NCBI GenBank assembly: GCA_037127915.1
Contig: JBAXXL010000013.1
Coordinates: 24,235-88,234 of the forward strand
Length of the DNA: 64,000 nt
Direction: 5' to 3'
Source of the DNA: JBAXXL01 sp037127915
GTDB taxonomy: Bacteria > Bacteroidota > Ignavibacteria > Kapaibacteriales > UBA2268
Shown here: one piece after another, positions 35,297 through 45,037 of the stretch
How the letters are laid out: every line of letters begins with the position of its first letter
Position numbering within the stretch: position 1 is the first letter of the stretch
The notes under the pieces: generated by a model
Seen by the model: the letters and a program-made list of their open reading frames with translations, nothing else
What the model was told of the DNA's origin: nothing
Database searches by the model: none
Program-made: the position numbers and the translations under genes

Positions 35297-38200
35297 ATGT
35301 ATTTATCAAGTATAGAGCTCATAGGTTTTAAATCATTCGCTCAGAAAACCAAACTAACCTTCACTGACGGTTTATCGGCAGTTGTGGGTCCGAACGGTTG
35401 CGGCAAATCGAATATTGTCGATGCCGTGCGTTGGGTATTGGGTGAAAAAAGAGCATCTGTACTGCGGTCGGAAGTAATGGAAAATGTTATATTTAACGGA
35501 TCGCGAAAGCGTAAGCCTTTGGGTATGGCAGAAGTAACATTAACCATCGAAAACAACAAGAAAATTCTCCCTTTAGAATACGACCAAGTAACTATCACAC
35601 GCCGTTTATTCCGTAGCGGTGAAAGTGAGTACCTGCTGAATAAAGTAAAATGCCGTATGCGCGATATCCACGAATTATTTATGGATACGGGTATGGGTTC
35701 GGACAGCTATTCTGTAATCGAGCTTAAGATGGTTGAAGCTTTGCTTAGCGGCAGAGTGGACGACCGGAGAAGAATTTTCGAAGAAGCCGCCGGTATAAAG
35801 AAATACAAACAGCGCAGAAAGGAAACTTTATCGCGATTGGAAGCTGTAAACCGCGATATGGAACGCTATGTCGATATAATCGAGGAAGTGCGGAAAAACG
35901 TATTTTCACTTTCGCGCCAAGCTTCGAAAACCCGCCGCTATAATACTTTGCGTCAGGAACTCGAAGAAATAGAGATGAAACTCTATGCTCACGAATATAA
36001 AAAATTGAATACCGATAAAGAACTTATGCAGACTTCTTTAACGGCTTTAACTGCTGAAAAAGATCAAATCGAGAAAAACCATTCCGAATATATAGCTACT
36101 ATCAATGCTCTGAAAAAAGAACTTAGCGAAATAGAAGAGAAAAATGAACTGGCCACCGCAGAAGAAAAAGCGTTGAGCACTCTAATAAAAGAGAAAGAAC
36201 GTTCGTTAGCCGTTACGCAGGAACGTATCATAAGCTCCGAAGTCGAAGCGGCCCGTTTGGAAAAAGAGCTCGACGATGCTAAGATAAAGAAACAGACTAT
36301 ACTAAACGAATTGAAGTTTATCGAAGAGCGCTTAGCCGGTTTGGAAGCTAACAAGAAAACGGCGGAAGCGGATTTAACGGAATTGAAAATCGAAGGTTCC
36401 GAGCTGAACGATAAAACCAATGAATTAAGAAAGCAGGTATCCACTTGCAACGAACAAATGTTCTCAATCAAGCATAATATTACTTCGCATAAAGATTCGC
36501 TTAATCGCCTAGAAAGCCGCAAGCAAACGTTGACCGACAGTATGAGCAAATTGGACAGCCAAACTGAGGATTTGAACCGTCAGCTCAGCCAATTGGAAGA
36601 AAAACGCTTGGAATTGGAAAACGCTCAGAAAGATTTTGAATCGGAAGTAAGCAACGCAAAGATGCAATTGGATCGGGCGCAAGAAGAAAAGAAAGTATTA
36701 GAACAAAATATAGATTCCTACCGCGAACGATTGGACAATTCCAAATCGGAACTATCGTCGCGTAAAGCGTCGTTAGTTTTTCTTGAGGGGTTGGAAAGCG
36801 GTTCGGACAGTGTTAAGTACCTGAGCAAATCGAAATGGCTGGAGGGTAAAGACAAAACTCTTTTCGGCGAAATCACCGATACGAACGATAGATTTCGTGT
36901 GGCTCTTCACGCCGCATTGGGCGATGCCGGACAAAGCTTTATAATTGATGACGACGTAAATGCCTTCGAAGCTATTGAAATGCTAAAATCGAACAAAAAA
37001 GGCAAAGTTGGTTTCATTAGCACAGCAAAATCAAAAGCACCACACATGGAAAACAGCTCAATCAAAGGTGAAGGAATTTTCGGGAAAGTAAGTTCGTTGG
37101 TAGATTCAAGTGACGAAATAAAGAATGTGCTGGAGCTTTTGCTAGGTGCAACGTATATTGTCGCAAGCCGCGCTGACGCTGCAAAAGCATTGACTATGGG
37201 TGCCGACAGAGCTGTTACATTGGAAGGCGAAATTTTCCATAAGAGCGGCTATATCCAAGGCGGTTCATCATCGAAAAGCGAAGGGATTACAATAGGTAGA
37301 AAAGAGCGCATCAAAAAGCTGAATGCTGAAATTAAAAGTTGGGAAGAAAAAGTAGCCGATTTGGATAAGAAAATCATTCAAACACGCGAAAGCGTTGTAC
37401 TTTTGGATATACCCGATTTTGAAAGTAAACTTCGCCAAGCCGAACGCGAGCAAACGCAGAATAAAAATGACCAAGCGCGCTTGGAAATTCAGTTTGAATC
37501 CGCCTACCGTAATCAGCAATTAACCGATGAGAACAAAGATTCTTATATAAAAGAAATATCGAATATTGACGGTGAAATTAAGAATCACAGCGTGGAAATC
37601 GAACGTCTTGAACCGATGCAGTTGCAAGCCGAAAAAGATTACGCTGAATACCACCAAAGTTTAATGGAATTTGAAGGTAAGCTGAATCAGTTCAATGATA
37701 ATTTGAAAACAGCTGAGATTAAGCACGTTCAGGTGCAATCGGATATTTCGCAGGCTTTGGATAATATCAACCGGTTGAAGACGGATAATATTAGATTGGA
37801 CGAGGAATCTGCCCACAAGAAAAATGAAATCGAAAAAAGTTTAAATTCTAAAGAACTTTTGGCGAAAGAAATTGTTAATCTTCAAATTGTTTTAGAAGAA
37901 TCGATAATTAAAGAAAATGAAGCATCGGCAAAAGTTGCACTCACAAGCGAAGAACGCAAAGTGATTTCGGAGCAAATAGAAATAAACAGCAACGAAATCG
38001 AAGGTCTTCAGAAAGAATTGCTCAGAAAAAGCGAGCAAATTCATAAGATTGATTTGACTTTCAATGAAGTAACTATCAATTTGAATTTCATAATCGCCCG
38101 TTCGCAGGAAAACTACAGCGTTGAGCTTGCAACTTATGAATATACTGAGGAAGAAGATTTTTCGATTGAGAATTCTAAAAAGGAAATCGAAGAGCTTAAG

Positions 38201-38818
38201 GATAAACTTTCGAAATTGGGGAGTATCAATTTCCAAGCTTTAGAAGAGTTTGATGTTCAAAAAGAACGTTTGGATTTCTCCGAACGCCAGATGCAGGATT
38301 TGTTGGACTCCAAAGAAATATTAAACCAAACGATAGCCGAAATAAATGTCCAAGCAGAGAAGAATTTCTCGGAAACTTTCGACGCCATCCGCATTAATTT
38401 CAAAATGCTCTTCCAAAAGCTTTTCGGTGAAGAAGGTGAAGCCGATATTGTATTAGCCGGTACTGATTTGTTGGAAGCGGATATAGAAGTTAGCGCTAAG
38501 CCGCCCGGAAAAAAACCGCATAGTATAGAAATGCTTTCCGGTGGTGAAAAAACGCTTACGGCGATAGCTTTGCTATTTGCAATATATCTCGTTAAACCGA
38601 GTCCTTTCTGTATATTGGACGAGGTTGACGCGCCATTGGATGATAAAAACATTATGTTGTTTTTGAATATGATTAAGGATTTTGGAAATAATACCCAATT
38701 CCTGCTCGTTACTCATAACAAGAAATCAATGGCGGAATCGGAAAACTTATATGGTATCACAATGCAGGAAGACGGCGTTTCGAAAGTAGTGTCTGTGAAT
38801 TTAGAGGCAATCAAATAA
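35297..38818 (+). CDS. smc: Chromosome segregation ATPase SMC
   Basis: 1173 aa, standard length. Walker A GPNGCGKSNIVDAVRW near the N-terminus, two long coiled coils (about 170-480 and 670-1000) around a hinge near 510-655 (LHAALGDAGQSFIID, GDAGQ), and the C-terminal head with the signature LSGGEKTLTAIAL and Walker B FCILDEVDAPLDD. It condenses and aligns chromosomes with ScpA and ScpB. The stop codon overlaps the mltG start (TAATG). Confidence 0.97.
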   Translation: MYLSSIELIGFKSFAQKTKLTFTDGLSAVVGPNGCGKSNIVDAVRWVLGEKRASVLRSEVMENVIFNGSRKRKPLGMAEVTLTIENNKKILPLEYDQVTITRRLFRSGESEYLLNKVKCRMRDIHELFMDTGMGSDSYSVIELKMVEALLSGRVDDRRRIFEEAAGIKKYKQRRKETLSRLEAVNRDMERYVDIIEEVRKNVFSLSRQASKTRRYNTLRQELEEIEMKLYAHEYKKLNTDKELMQTSLTALTAEKDQIEKNHSEYIATINALKKELSEIEEKNELATAEEKALSTLIKEKERSLAVTQERIISSEVEAARLEKELDDAKIKKQTILNELKFIEERLAGLEANKKTAEADLTELKIEGSELNDKTNELRKQVSTCNEQMFSIKHNITSHKDSLNRLESRKQTLTDSMSKLDSQTEDLNRQLSQLEEKRLELENAQKDFESEVSNAKMQLDRAQEEKKVLEQNIDSYRERLDNSKSELSSRKASLVFLEGLESGSDSVKYLSKSKWLEGKDKTLFGEITDTNDRFRVALHAALGDAGQSFIIDDDVNAFEAIEMLKSNKKGKVGFISTAKSKAPHMENSSIKGEGIFGKVSSLVDSSDEIKNVLELLLGATYIVASRADAAKALTMGADRAVTLEGEIFHKSGYIQGGSSSKSEGITIGRKERIKKLNAEIKSWEEKVADLDKKIIQTRESVVLLDIPDFESKLRQAEREQTQNKNDQARLEIQFESAYRNQQLTDENKDSYIKEISNIDGEIKNHSVEIERLEPMQLQAEKDYAEYHQSLMEFEGKLNQFNDNLKTAEIKHVQVQSDISQALDNINRLKTDNIRLDEESAHKKNEIEKSLNSKELLAKEIVNLQIVLEESIIKENEASAKVALTSEERKVISEQIEINSNEIEGLQKELLRKSEQIHKIDLTFNEVTINLNFIIARSQENYSVELATYEYTEEEDFSIENSKKEIEELKDKLSKLGSINFQALEEFDVQKERLDFSERQMQDLLDSKEILNQTIAEINVQAEKNFSETFDAIRINFKMLFQKLFGEEGEADIVLAGTDLLEADIEVSAKPPGKKPHSIEMLSGGEKTLTAIALLFAIYLVKPSPFCILDEVDAPLDDKNIMLFLNMIKDFGNNTQFLLVTHNKKSMAESENLYGITMQEDGVSKVVSVNLEAIK

Positions 38819-39876
38819 TGAAAAAAGCAAAATCAAATAGAAAAAAAAGGGTGAAGTTCAATTTATCAACACCGTTGAGAATTACTTTAGGTGTTGTTGT
38901 TACTTTGCTAATTGGCATTCTTGTTTTCAATTCGATTTATAAATCGGCATTGAACAAACTAACCCCGGAAACATCAGTGTTAATTAACATCCAAAAGGGT
39001 GAAAGTATTAACCAGATAGTTGATGAATTCAACGCCAAAGGGATGATGAAACCTGGCTGGATTTATAAGTTCTATTTCAAATATACAGCAAAATTCGAAA
39101 ACAGATTTATCGCGGCGGGAAGTTTCAGCATTCCTTCTTCCATAACGCACTATGAGTTGATTGATAGAATGGTAACGGGTGAATTTTCGGCATTCCGTAA
39201 GATTACATTTCCCGAAGGCTTGACATTTGAAGAGATTGCACAAATTGCCGCAAAAAAAGGTGGAGTAAACGAAGCGGAATTTTTGGAACTTTGCACATCG
39301 GATTCTGTTTTAAAAGCGCATAAAATAGATTCCAAAAACATAGAAGGGTTCCTACTGCCGGAAACATACTTTTTCAAATTCGATGCAACAGCTAAAGACA
39401 TTTTCAACCGTCTTCTTTTCGCCGCGGAAGATAATTGGACAACGGAAATGGACTCAAAAGCTAAAGCAATTAATATGAGCAAAAAGCAAGTGCTGACATT
39501 AGCTTCGATTATCGAAGCCGAAACACCATCGGCAAAAGAATATCGGAAAGTCAGCGGAGTTTACCATAACCGCTTGCGTATTGGCATGCCGTTACAAGCA
39601 GACCCAACGGTGCAATATGGTTTGGGTATGAAGAAAAAACTCCTTCGCTCGGATCTGAAGACGCCAACCCCATACAACACTTATATGACCCGTGGTTTGC
39701 CGCCTACTCCGATCAATAACCCCGGCAAAGGAGCGATATTAGCCGCTTTGGAACCCGAGCAACATAATTTCCTATACTTCGTTGCCGTCGGAGGCAACCG
39801 ATTAGAGCATAATTTCGCCGCCACATTTGCCGAACACAAAAGAAATATACAGAAGTATAAGGTGAATAAGAAATAA
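38818..39876 (+). CDS. mltG: Endolytic murein transglycosylase MltG
   Basis: 352 aa. A single N-terminal membrane helix (about 23-45) anchors a periplasmic LysM-like domain and the YceG/MltG domain. The catalytic Glu is in ASIIEAETPSAKEY, followed by VYHNRLRIGMPLQADPTVQYGLG and NTYMTRGLPPTPINNPG. It cleaves nascent glycan strands and so sets their length. It is translationally coupled to smc. Confidence 0.95.
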   Translation: MKKAKSNRKKRVKFNLSTPLRITLGVVVTLLIGILVFNSIYKSALNKLTPETSVLINIQKGESINQIVDEFNAKGMMKPGWIYKFYFKYTAKFENRFIAAGSFSIPSSITHYELIDRMVTGEFSAFRKITFPEGLTFEEIAQIAAKKGGVNEAEFLELCTSDSVLKAHKIDSKNIEGFLLPETYFFKFDATAKDIFNRLLFAAEDNWTTEMDSKAKAINMSKKQVLTLASIIEAETPSAKEYRKVSGVYHNRLRIGMPLQADPTVQYGLGMKKKLLRSDLKTPTPYNTYMTRGLPPTPINNPGKGAILAALEPEQHNFLYFVAVGGNRLEHNFAATFAEHKRNIQKYKVNKK

Positions 39877-39893
39877 TTCCATGAGGTAATATT

Positions 39894-40136
39894 ATGGCAA
39901 GCCAAATAATTAAAAATGAAATATTGGAATTAAATTCCATTATACCACATTTTTTGAAAATGAATAAACAAAGAATATGGATAGATTACGACAAAGAAGT
40001 TGATGTGCTTTATGTAAATTACCGTAAGCCACAAAGAGCAACAGACTCGGAAATGTTGGAAAACGGTATTATAGTAAGATACTGCGATGGTGAGATTGTA
40101 GGCCTAACAATATTAGATGCTTCGTTAAGAACCTAG
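39894..40136 (+). CDS. DUF2283 family protein
   Basis: 80 aa. The core from residue 23 (IWIDYDKEVDVLYVNYRKP ... ENGIIVRYCDGEIVGLTILDAS) matches the DUF2283 fold of small beta proteins with unknown role, often found near toxin-antitoxin or defence genes. A GAGGTAAT stretch ahead of the ATG supports this start. A second DUF2283 gene follows 43 nt later. Confidence 0.75.
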   Translation: MASQIIKNEILELNSIIPHFLKMNKQRIWIDYDKEVDVLYVNYRKPQRATDSEMLENGIIVRYCDGEIVGLTILDASLRT

Positions 40137-40179
40137 CTTCTAGATGAAGATGTATAAAAATTTGCAGGATATTCACTAA

Positions 40180-40395
40180 ATGAAATTTGAATATTTTAAA
40201 GATACAGATACGCTGTATATTGATATAAAAGAAACAACAAGTGTAGAATCGAAAGAAATTTCGCAAGGGGTTGTATTGGATTACGATGCCGAAGGCAATT
40301 TGACCGGAATAGAGATTGATAATGCACACAAAGTTGCAAATTTGACTAAGATAGAAACGGTTGCTTTGCCATTAAATGATTTGGTTTTAGCTTAA
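40180..40395 (+). CDS. DUF2283 family protein
   Basis: 71 aa. The same fold as its neighbour: FEYFKDTDTLYIDIKE and GVVLDYDAEGNLTGIEIDNA. Tandem divergent copies suggest a heteromeric pair. Function unknown. Followed by a strong terminator. Confidence 0.8.
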   Translation: MKFEYFKDTDTLYIDIKETTSVESKEISQGVVLDYDAEGNLTGIEIDNAHKVANLTKIETVALPLNDLVLA

Positions 40396-40421
40396 TCCGG
40401 CACTTATCTAAAGAAATCAAC

Positions 40422-40459
40422 ATAGCCCTCCGTTCTCAAAGCGAAGGGCTATTTTTTTT
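40422..40459 (+). terminator. Intrinsic terminator after the DUF2283 pair
   Basis: ATAGCCCT at 40422-40429 pairs with AGGGCTAT at 40445-40452, followed by eight T residues. Confidence 0.88.
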
Positions 40460-40529
40460 CGCAAAGTAATTTTGGTTATTTTATTTTCGTAAATTTGTAA
40501 AAATTCAAATAAATATTTTTAGAAGTTAA

Positions 40530-41669
40530 ATGAAAAATTTATTATTGTTCGGCTTGTTCTATTTTCTTTCCCAATATGGCTATGCGCAGACTTTTACTTG
40601 CCAAAGCTCACCGGATGGAACAATCTGGTGCGATGATTTTGAAGATGGTATTCCATTAGCGCAAAAGTACTTTGAATACGATTCAAACAAAGGTGATTGC
40701 ATAGTAATGGATGGTGTGGGTCGTGACGGTTCCAAAGGAATAAGAGTTCGCTGGCAAGCCGGCGAAGTCTCAGCCGGCGGGATAAAGAAATCTTTCGGCA
40801 GAACACCGGATAATTATATCGGTAAATATTCTGTTTTCCCGAATTCTTCATTTAACGAGATTTACTGGCGAATGGATGTTCGCCATCAAATAGGCTGGCA
40901 GGGCGGAGGTCCGGCGAAGCTAATGAGAGCCTTGACATTGGCGAATAGTAACTGGGCAACTGGTGCGATGGCTCATCTATGGTCGGGTGGAAAAGATAAT
41001 GTTTATTTGGGAATGGATCCCGCCAGCGGAGTTACCGTTGATGGAACTTTAAAGACAACAAAATACAATGATTTTGATAATCTAAGATGGCTTGGATTCA
41101 AATCCGGAAATATTGATATGTTCAGTGATGAAAATGCAGGACGTTGGTTTTGTGTCGAAGGGCATGTTAGGCTCAATACACCGGGTGAAAATGACGGCAT
41201 ATTTGAATTTTGGATTAATGACACACTGCAAGCTGGTTCGTATAACTTAAATTGGCATGGCTCGTGGAACGCAGACCCAAATAATATGAAAATTAATGCG
41301 ATATTTTTTGAAAATTATTGGAATCAAGGTTCGCCGGTAGAGCAGGAAAGATATTTTGATAATATTGTCATTTCGACAAAACGCATCACTTGCGACTGCG
41401 GGCAAAGCGCAGTGGATGGAAACAACATAAGCGAAATTGCTGTTATCTATCCCAATCCTGCTTCGGATTACATAGAAATAAGTAAACCTTCGCAAGGCTT
41501 TGAACCTTCGGGAGTCACAAATATACAAATCTTTAATTTCCTAGGTGAATTGGTTATGGAAGTAGAAAAAATCCCCTCGTTTGTTCAGCGGATCGACGTT
41601 TCGGATTTGTCGGCAGGAGTGTATTTTATTCAGTTTGACTCACAAAGAATTAAGTTTATAAAATTATGA
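40530..41669 (+). CDS. T9SS-exported jelly-roll protein, polysaccharide-lyase-like
   Basis: 379 aa. The signal peptide ends GYA before Gln (mature QTFTCQ). Residues 25-285 form a single beta-rich domain with WCDDFEDGI, a Trp-rich FNEIYWRMDVRHQIGWQGG and GRWFCVEGHVRLN, the texture of concanavalin-like polysaccharide lyases such as PL14 or PL20. This is only a fold-level guess. A type A sorting domain closes the protein and has a decayed PSQGFEPSG version of the palindrome-derived repeat. Possible TAAATTTG -7 motif at 40490-40497. Confidence 0.65.
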   Translation: MKNLLLFGLFYFLSQYGYAQTFTCQSSPDGTIWCDDFEDGIPLAQKYFEYDSNKGDCIVMDGVGRDGSKGIRVRWQAGEVSAGGIKKSFGRTPDNYIGKYSVFPNSSFNEIYWRMDVRHQIGWQGGGPAKLMRALTLANSNWATGAMAHLWSGGKDNVYLGMDPASGVTVDGTLKTTKYNDFDNLRWLGFKSGNIDMFSDENAGRWFCVEGHVRLNTPGENDGIFEFWINDTLQAGSYNLNWHGSWNADPNNMKINAIFFENYWNQGSPVEQERYFDNIVISTKRITCDCGQSAVDGNNISEIAVIYPNPASDYIEISKPSQGFEPSGVTNIQIFNFLGELVMEVEKIPSFVQRIDVSDLSAGVYFIQFDSQRIKFIKL

Positions 41670-41773
41670 TGTAATTAATAATTATTTTTTATTATTTTTG
41701 TTAAACTATAGATGTGTAATAGAATTTTTGAAATTTAGTAATTTAAATAAATGAATTTTTAGTTCTTGGAAGG

Positions 41774-44035
41774 ATGAGTATTATGAATAGAATTATTATT
41801 TGCTTTATAGCCGTAGTGTTGCTGTTTATGTCAACCAAATTAAGTGCTTTGGACAATTTACCCGCTCTGCCTAACACCACCGATGTTGTAACTTGTTTTC
41901 CCGATACAACAGGTTATAAAGTTGTTACAGTCGGACCGGTAGGCAGGGATTATACTGATCTGCAAAAAGCAATTAACGAAGCGTCATTAGGAACGATAAT
42001 CAGATTGGATGCCGGAGCAAGTTTTTATGGCGGCTTTGTACTGCCCAAAAAAACAAGCGGTACAGGTTGGATTATTATAATGTCCTCACGAATGGATGCG
42101 TTACCTGATGACGAAAATCGAATTAACCCTATGGCGGGAACCGGAATTTCCAAGTTCCCTACTCAAGCGAGCGCAATGGCTAAGATTATTACCACGAATA
42201 CGTCAGGCATACCGTGCTTTGTTACTCAAGCCAATGCTCACCATTATAGACTTGTTGGTTTAGAAATCACTGCCGATCTAAAAGTTACGAACAGCTATGG
42301 ACTTGTTAATTTAGGCGATGCCTCTTCAGCACAAAATTCTCTGAGTTTAGTACCGGAATATTTTGTGATTGACCGTTGCTATATTCACGGTCATACGGAT
42401 GCAACGATAATGAAATACGGAGTTGGTCTAAATTGCGCTAATGCGGCGGTAATTGATTCTTATATTTCAGATTTTCATAGTATTGGCTATGATGCTCAAG
42501 CAATAGCGGGGATAAATGGACCCGGACCTTTCAAAATAATCAATAACTACTTGGAAGCTTCGGGTGAAAATATAATGTTCGGTGGTGGTGCGGCGGCAAT
42601 TGCCGGATTGGTTCCATCGGATATCGAAGTTCGCCAAAACCACTTCTTCAAACCACGTTCGTGGAGAGTAGATTCCCCTACCTACACCGGAAAACATTGG
42701 ACAATCAAAAATTTATTCGAATTGAAAACCGGTATGCGCGTTCTGCTGGATGGGAATGTTTTGGAAAATTCGTGGGCTGATTTACCTATAGGCCAAAGCG
42801 GTTGCGCTATTTTGCTCACTATAAGAACCGAAGGCGGCGGCTCACCACAGGCTGAAGTAAGCGATATTACCATCAGTAATAATATCATTCGCCACGCAGG
42901 AAGCGGAATTAGTATATCCGGTCGTGATGATGGAAGTGTTGGAAATCGGTCGAAGAGAATCAGAATTTTCAATAATCTTTTTGACGATATCAGCGGTCCG
43001 GCTTACGGCGATGGAAATATTGACGGTCCAAACGACGGAACTTTCTTCAAAATTGGCGAACCGGAAGATGTTACGGTTGACCATAATACTATATTTCAGA
43101 CAGGAGCTATAACTTGGGCTGGCAAAGTGATGAATGGTTTTGTGTTTACAAATAATATTACAAATAGCAAAATTTCAGCCGCGGGGTATCAAGGTATTTA
43201 CGGACCCGGATATCAGCAGGGCAACAACACAATCGCGCATTATTTTACTGATGTTACAGACGCTAACCAGCATATAAACAAAAATGTATTTATTGGCGGC
43301 GATGCAAGCAAATACACCAATTACAATACAGTAAGTAAAAATTATTTCCCGGCAACGGTTGATGCAATCAATTTTGTCAAATTCCGGGATGATGTTGATT
43401 ATCATTTAAATTTTGCTCTTTTAACCAATAGTCCATATTACAAAAATGCAAGCGACGGCAAAGATATCGGTATCGATGTTGCACTAATTGACTCAGCTAT
43501 GAGAGCTACAAGAGGATGTCCTATAAAATATGAAATAAAAGTTACTTCCGTTGTTTTAGATCAACAGCTATTCCAAATATATATAAACGATTCTGAGAAA
43601 TTGAATGTAACGGTTCTTCCTTGGACAGCTACAAATAAAAATTTCAGTTTTAGATCAACTAATGATGAAGTCGCCAGCGTGTTACCAAGCGGTGTTGTTA
43701 CAGGTCTAAAACCCGGCAGTGCTAATATCATTGTAAAAACAGAAGATGGCGGTTTTGAGGACACTTGTTGGGTGAAAGTATATGATCCTATTGGTGTTGA
43801 GGACGAAGAAGCCGACAGCATAATTACAATTTCTCCTAATCCTGCTACAAATTTCATTGAAATCTCAAAACCTTGCTTAGATTGCAATATAGAAATATAC
43901 AATGTTCTTGGCGAAAAAGTTATATCAGCTTCGGCACGGCACGCCGTGCAACTGCGAATCAATATTGCCGATTTACCCAAAGGTATGTATTTCGTTAAGG
44001 CTGGAGAGCGGATAACGAAATTTGTGAAGACGTAA
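41774..44035 (+). CDS. T9SS-exported beta-helix protein with a BIG2 domain
   Basis: 753 aa. A signal peptide (residues 1-24) is followed by a right-handed parallel beta-helix: DYTDLQKAINEASLGTIIRL starts as in pectate-lyase-like folds, with repeated short coils such as ISNNIIRHAGSGISISGRD and IFNNLFDDIS. A BIG2-type Ig domain (about 605-680, KLNVTVLPW, LKPGSANIIVKTED) precedes a type A sorting domain, in which a GC palindrome lies at the usual insertion site. A surface glycan-degrading enzyme or adhesin is likely, without a catalytic site that can be named. Confidence 0.75.
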   Translation: MSIMNRIIICFIAVVLLFMSTKLSALDNLPALPNTTDVVTCFPDTTGYKVVTVGPVGRDYTDLQKAINEASLGTIIRLDAGASFYGGFVLPKKTSGTGWIIIMSSRMDALPDDENRINPMAGTGISKFPTQASAMAKIITTNTSGIPCFVTQANAHHYRLVGLEITADLKVTNSYGLVNLGDASSAQNSLSLVPEYFVIDRCYIHGHTDATIMKYGVGLNCANAAVIDSYISDFHSIGYDAQAIAGINGPGPFKIINNYLEASGENIMFGGGAAAIAGLVPSDIEVRQNHFFKPRSWRVDSPTYTGKHWTIKNLFELKTGMRVLLDGNVLENSWADLPIGQSGCAILLTIRTEGGGSPQAEVSDITISNNIIRHAGSGISISGRDDGSVGNRSKRIRIFNNLFDDISGPAYGDGNIDGPNDGTFFKIGEPEDVTVDHNTIFQTGAITWAGKVMNGFVFTNNITNSKISAAGYQGIYGPGYQQGNNTIAHYFTDVTDANQHINKNVFIGGDASKYTNYNTVSKNYFPATVDAINFVKFRDDVDYHLNFALLTNSPYYKNASDGKDIGIDVALIDSAMRATRGCPIKYEIKVTSVVLDQQLFQIYINDSEKLNVTVLPWTATNKNFSFRSTNDEVASVLPSGVVTGLKPGSANIIVKTEDGGFEDTCWVKVYDPIGVEDEEADSIITISPNPATNFIEISKPCLDCNIEIYNVLGEKVISASARHAVQLRINIADLPKGMYFVKAGERITKFVKT
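43934..43949 (+). repeat. In-frame palindrome GCACGGC-AC-GCCGTGC
   Basis: Perfect 7-bp arms inside the sorting domain of the beta-helix gene, between GEKV and the INIADLPKG strand, exactly where the genes at 13699 and 16824 carry the ACAGACA hairpin. Confidence 0.85.
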
Positions 44036-44115
44036 CATAATGTATGATTATTAATTATCAATGATTAATTGTAAGAAAGAAATTACGGCCAAAACGATTT
44101 TAAAAAATGTTTGTA

Positions 44116-44143
44116 GGGGCTGACCAGTGTGTCAGCCCTTTTT
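44116..44143 (+). terminator. Intrinsic terminator after the beta-helix gene
   Basis: GGGCTGAC (44117-44124) and GTCAGCCC (44131-44138) followed by TTTTT. Located about 80 bp after the stop codon. Confidence 0.75.
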
Positions 44144-44274
44144 ACATTCTCTTGTCAGAATCAGAATTTTCAGGATATAGTTTCTTCAATCTCATATTAC
44201 TGGAATATTGATTACGGAGGGTGTAAACAAATTAGATTAAAAAAGTAATTCAGAATTAAACAGAAACTGAGCCT

Positions 44275-44436
44275 TTATTTCTGTTCACGCATTTCTTCAA
44301 GACTCACAATTTTTCTGTTACCTTTTTTTTCGGCATCAATTATATAAGCCGAAAATTTTTCCAAATCATAATCGAAACCGGCAATTAGTTTTTCCCTGTT
44401 TTTTCTGACTTCTTCAACTATTTTATCTTTAAACAT
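44275..44436 (-). CDS. Small partner (putative antitoxin) of the PIN protein
   Basis: 53 aa, beginning MFKDKIVEEVRKNREKLIA and ending KIVSLEEMREQK. Highly charged and helical, with no cysteine. The ATG immediately follows the PIN gene stop codon, so translation is coupled. Size, charge and coupling fit a VapB-like antitoxin, although the order is toxin first. No DNA-binding domain was recognised. Confidence 0.7.
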   Translation of the reverse strand: MFKDKIVEEVRKNREKLIAGFDYDLEKFSAYIIDAEKKGNRKIVSLEEMREQK

Positions 44437-44913
44437 TTAAACCTCCAGTAATTCGTTTGGTGTGCACAAAAATGGAACAAAAAGAGAATTTTTATCGTTG
44501 AAATCTCTTAATTTCGAATTAATAACAGCGTTGGCTATGTGTTTGCAGTTCCAAGAAAGAAGAAAATCAATATTATATAAAACTGCGTAAGCTAAATGAA
44601 AAGCATCTAATTTCGCCTTTTCAGGAATTCCAAATAATTCAAGATATTGAATAGCTAAATTTTCAACCTCCTCATTATAACCCAAATCCGGAATATTTTT
44701 TACGGAGTTCATTCTTTTTAAAGCCGCCTCAGTATCCCCCAAGCTTATCTCTTCAACTACGATTTGTGATATGTAACAATCAAATTTATGCCTAGCTTTG
44801 CTCCACCAATCTCGGGTTATTTGTTGGTGCCCTGCAATAATAATATCCCTGCTCGGTTTCGCAGTTAAATAGCTTATTACACTAGTTTCAATATATACTT
44901 TTTGCTTTGACAT
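44437..44913 (-). CDS. PIN-domain protein (VapC-like toxin)
   Basis: About 158 aa from Met10; a further in-frame ATG is at 44940. VYIETSVISYLTAKPSRD carries the first acidic residue in the Glu variant of the PIN motif, DAFHLAYAV gives the central Asp, and LLSWNCKHIANA gives the family's third region. PIN proteins are Mg-dependent ribonucleases, usually cutting tRNA or mRNA. A coupled 53-aa partner follows, making a type II toxin-antitoxin pair likely. Confidence 0.85.
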   Translation of the reverse strand: MSKQKVYIETSVISYLTAKPSRDIIIAGHQQITRDWWSKARHKFDCYISQIVVEEISLGDTEAALKRMNSVKNIPDLGYNEEVENLAIQYLELFGIPEKAKLDAFHLAYAVLYNIDFLLSWNCKHIANAVINSKLRDFNDKNSLFVPFLCTPNELLEV

Positions 44914-45037
44914 ATTTAATTTTTTTATTTTCTTATTCACAAAATTAAGTAATTTTATTCATTTAGAATTAGAAAATATCTGGGGTGCAAAAATTTTATT
45001 TAATAATAAAGCGGACGCAACCTACTTGATTAAATCT

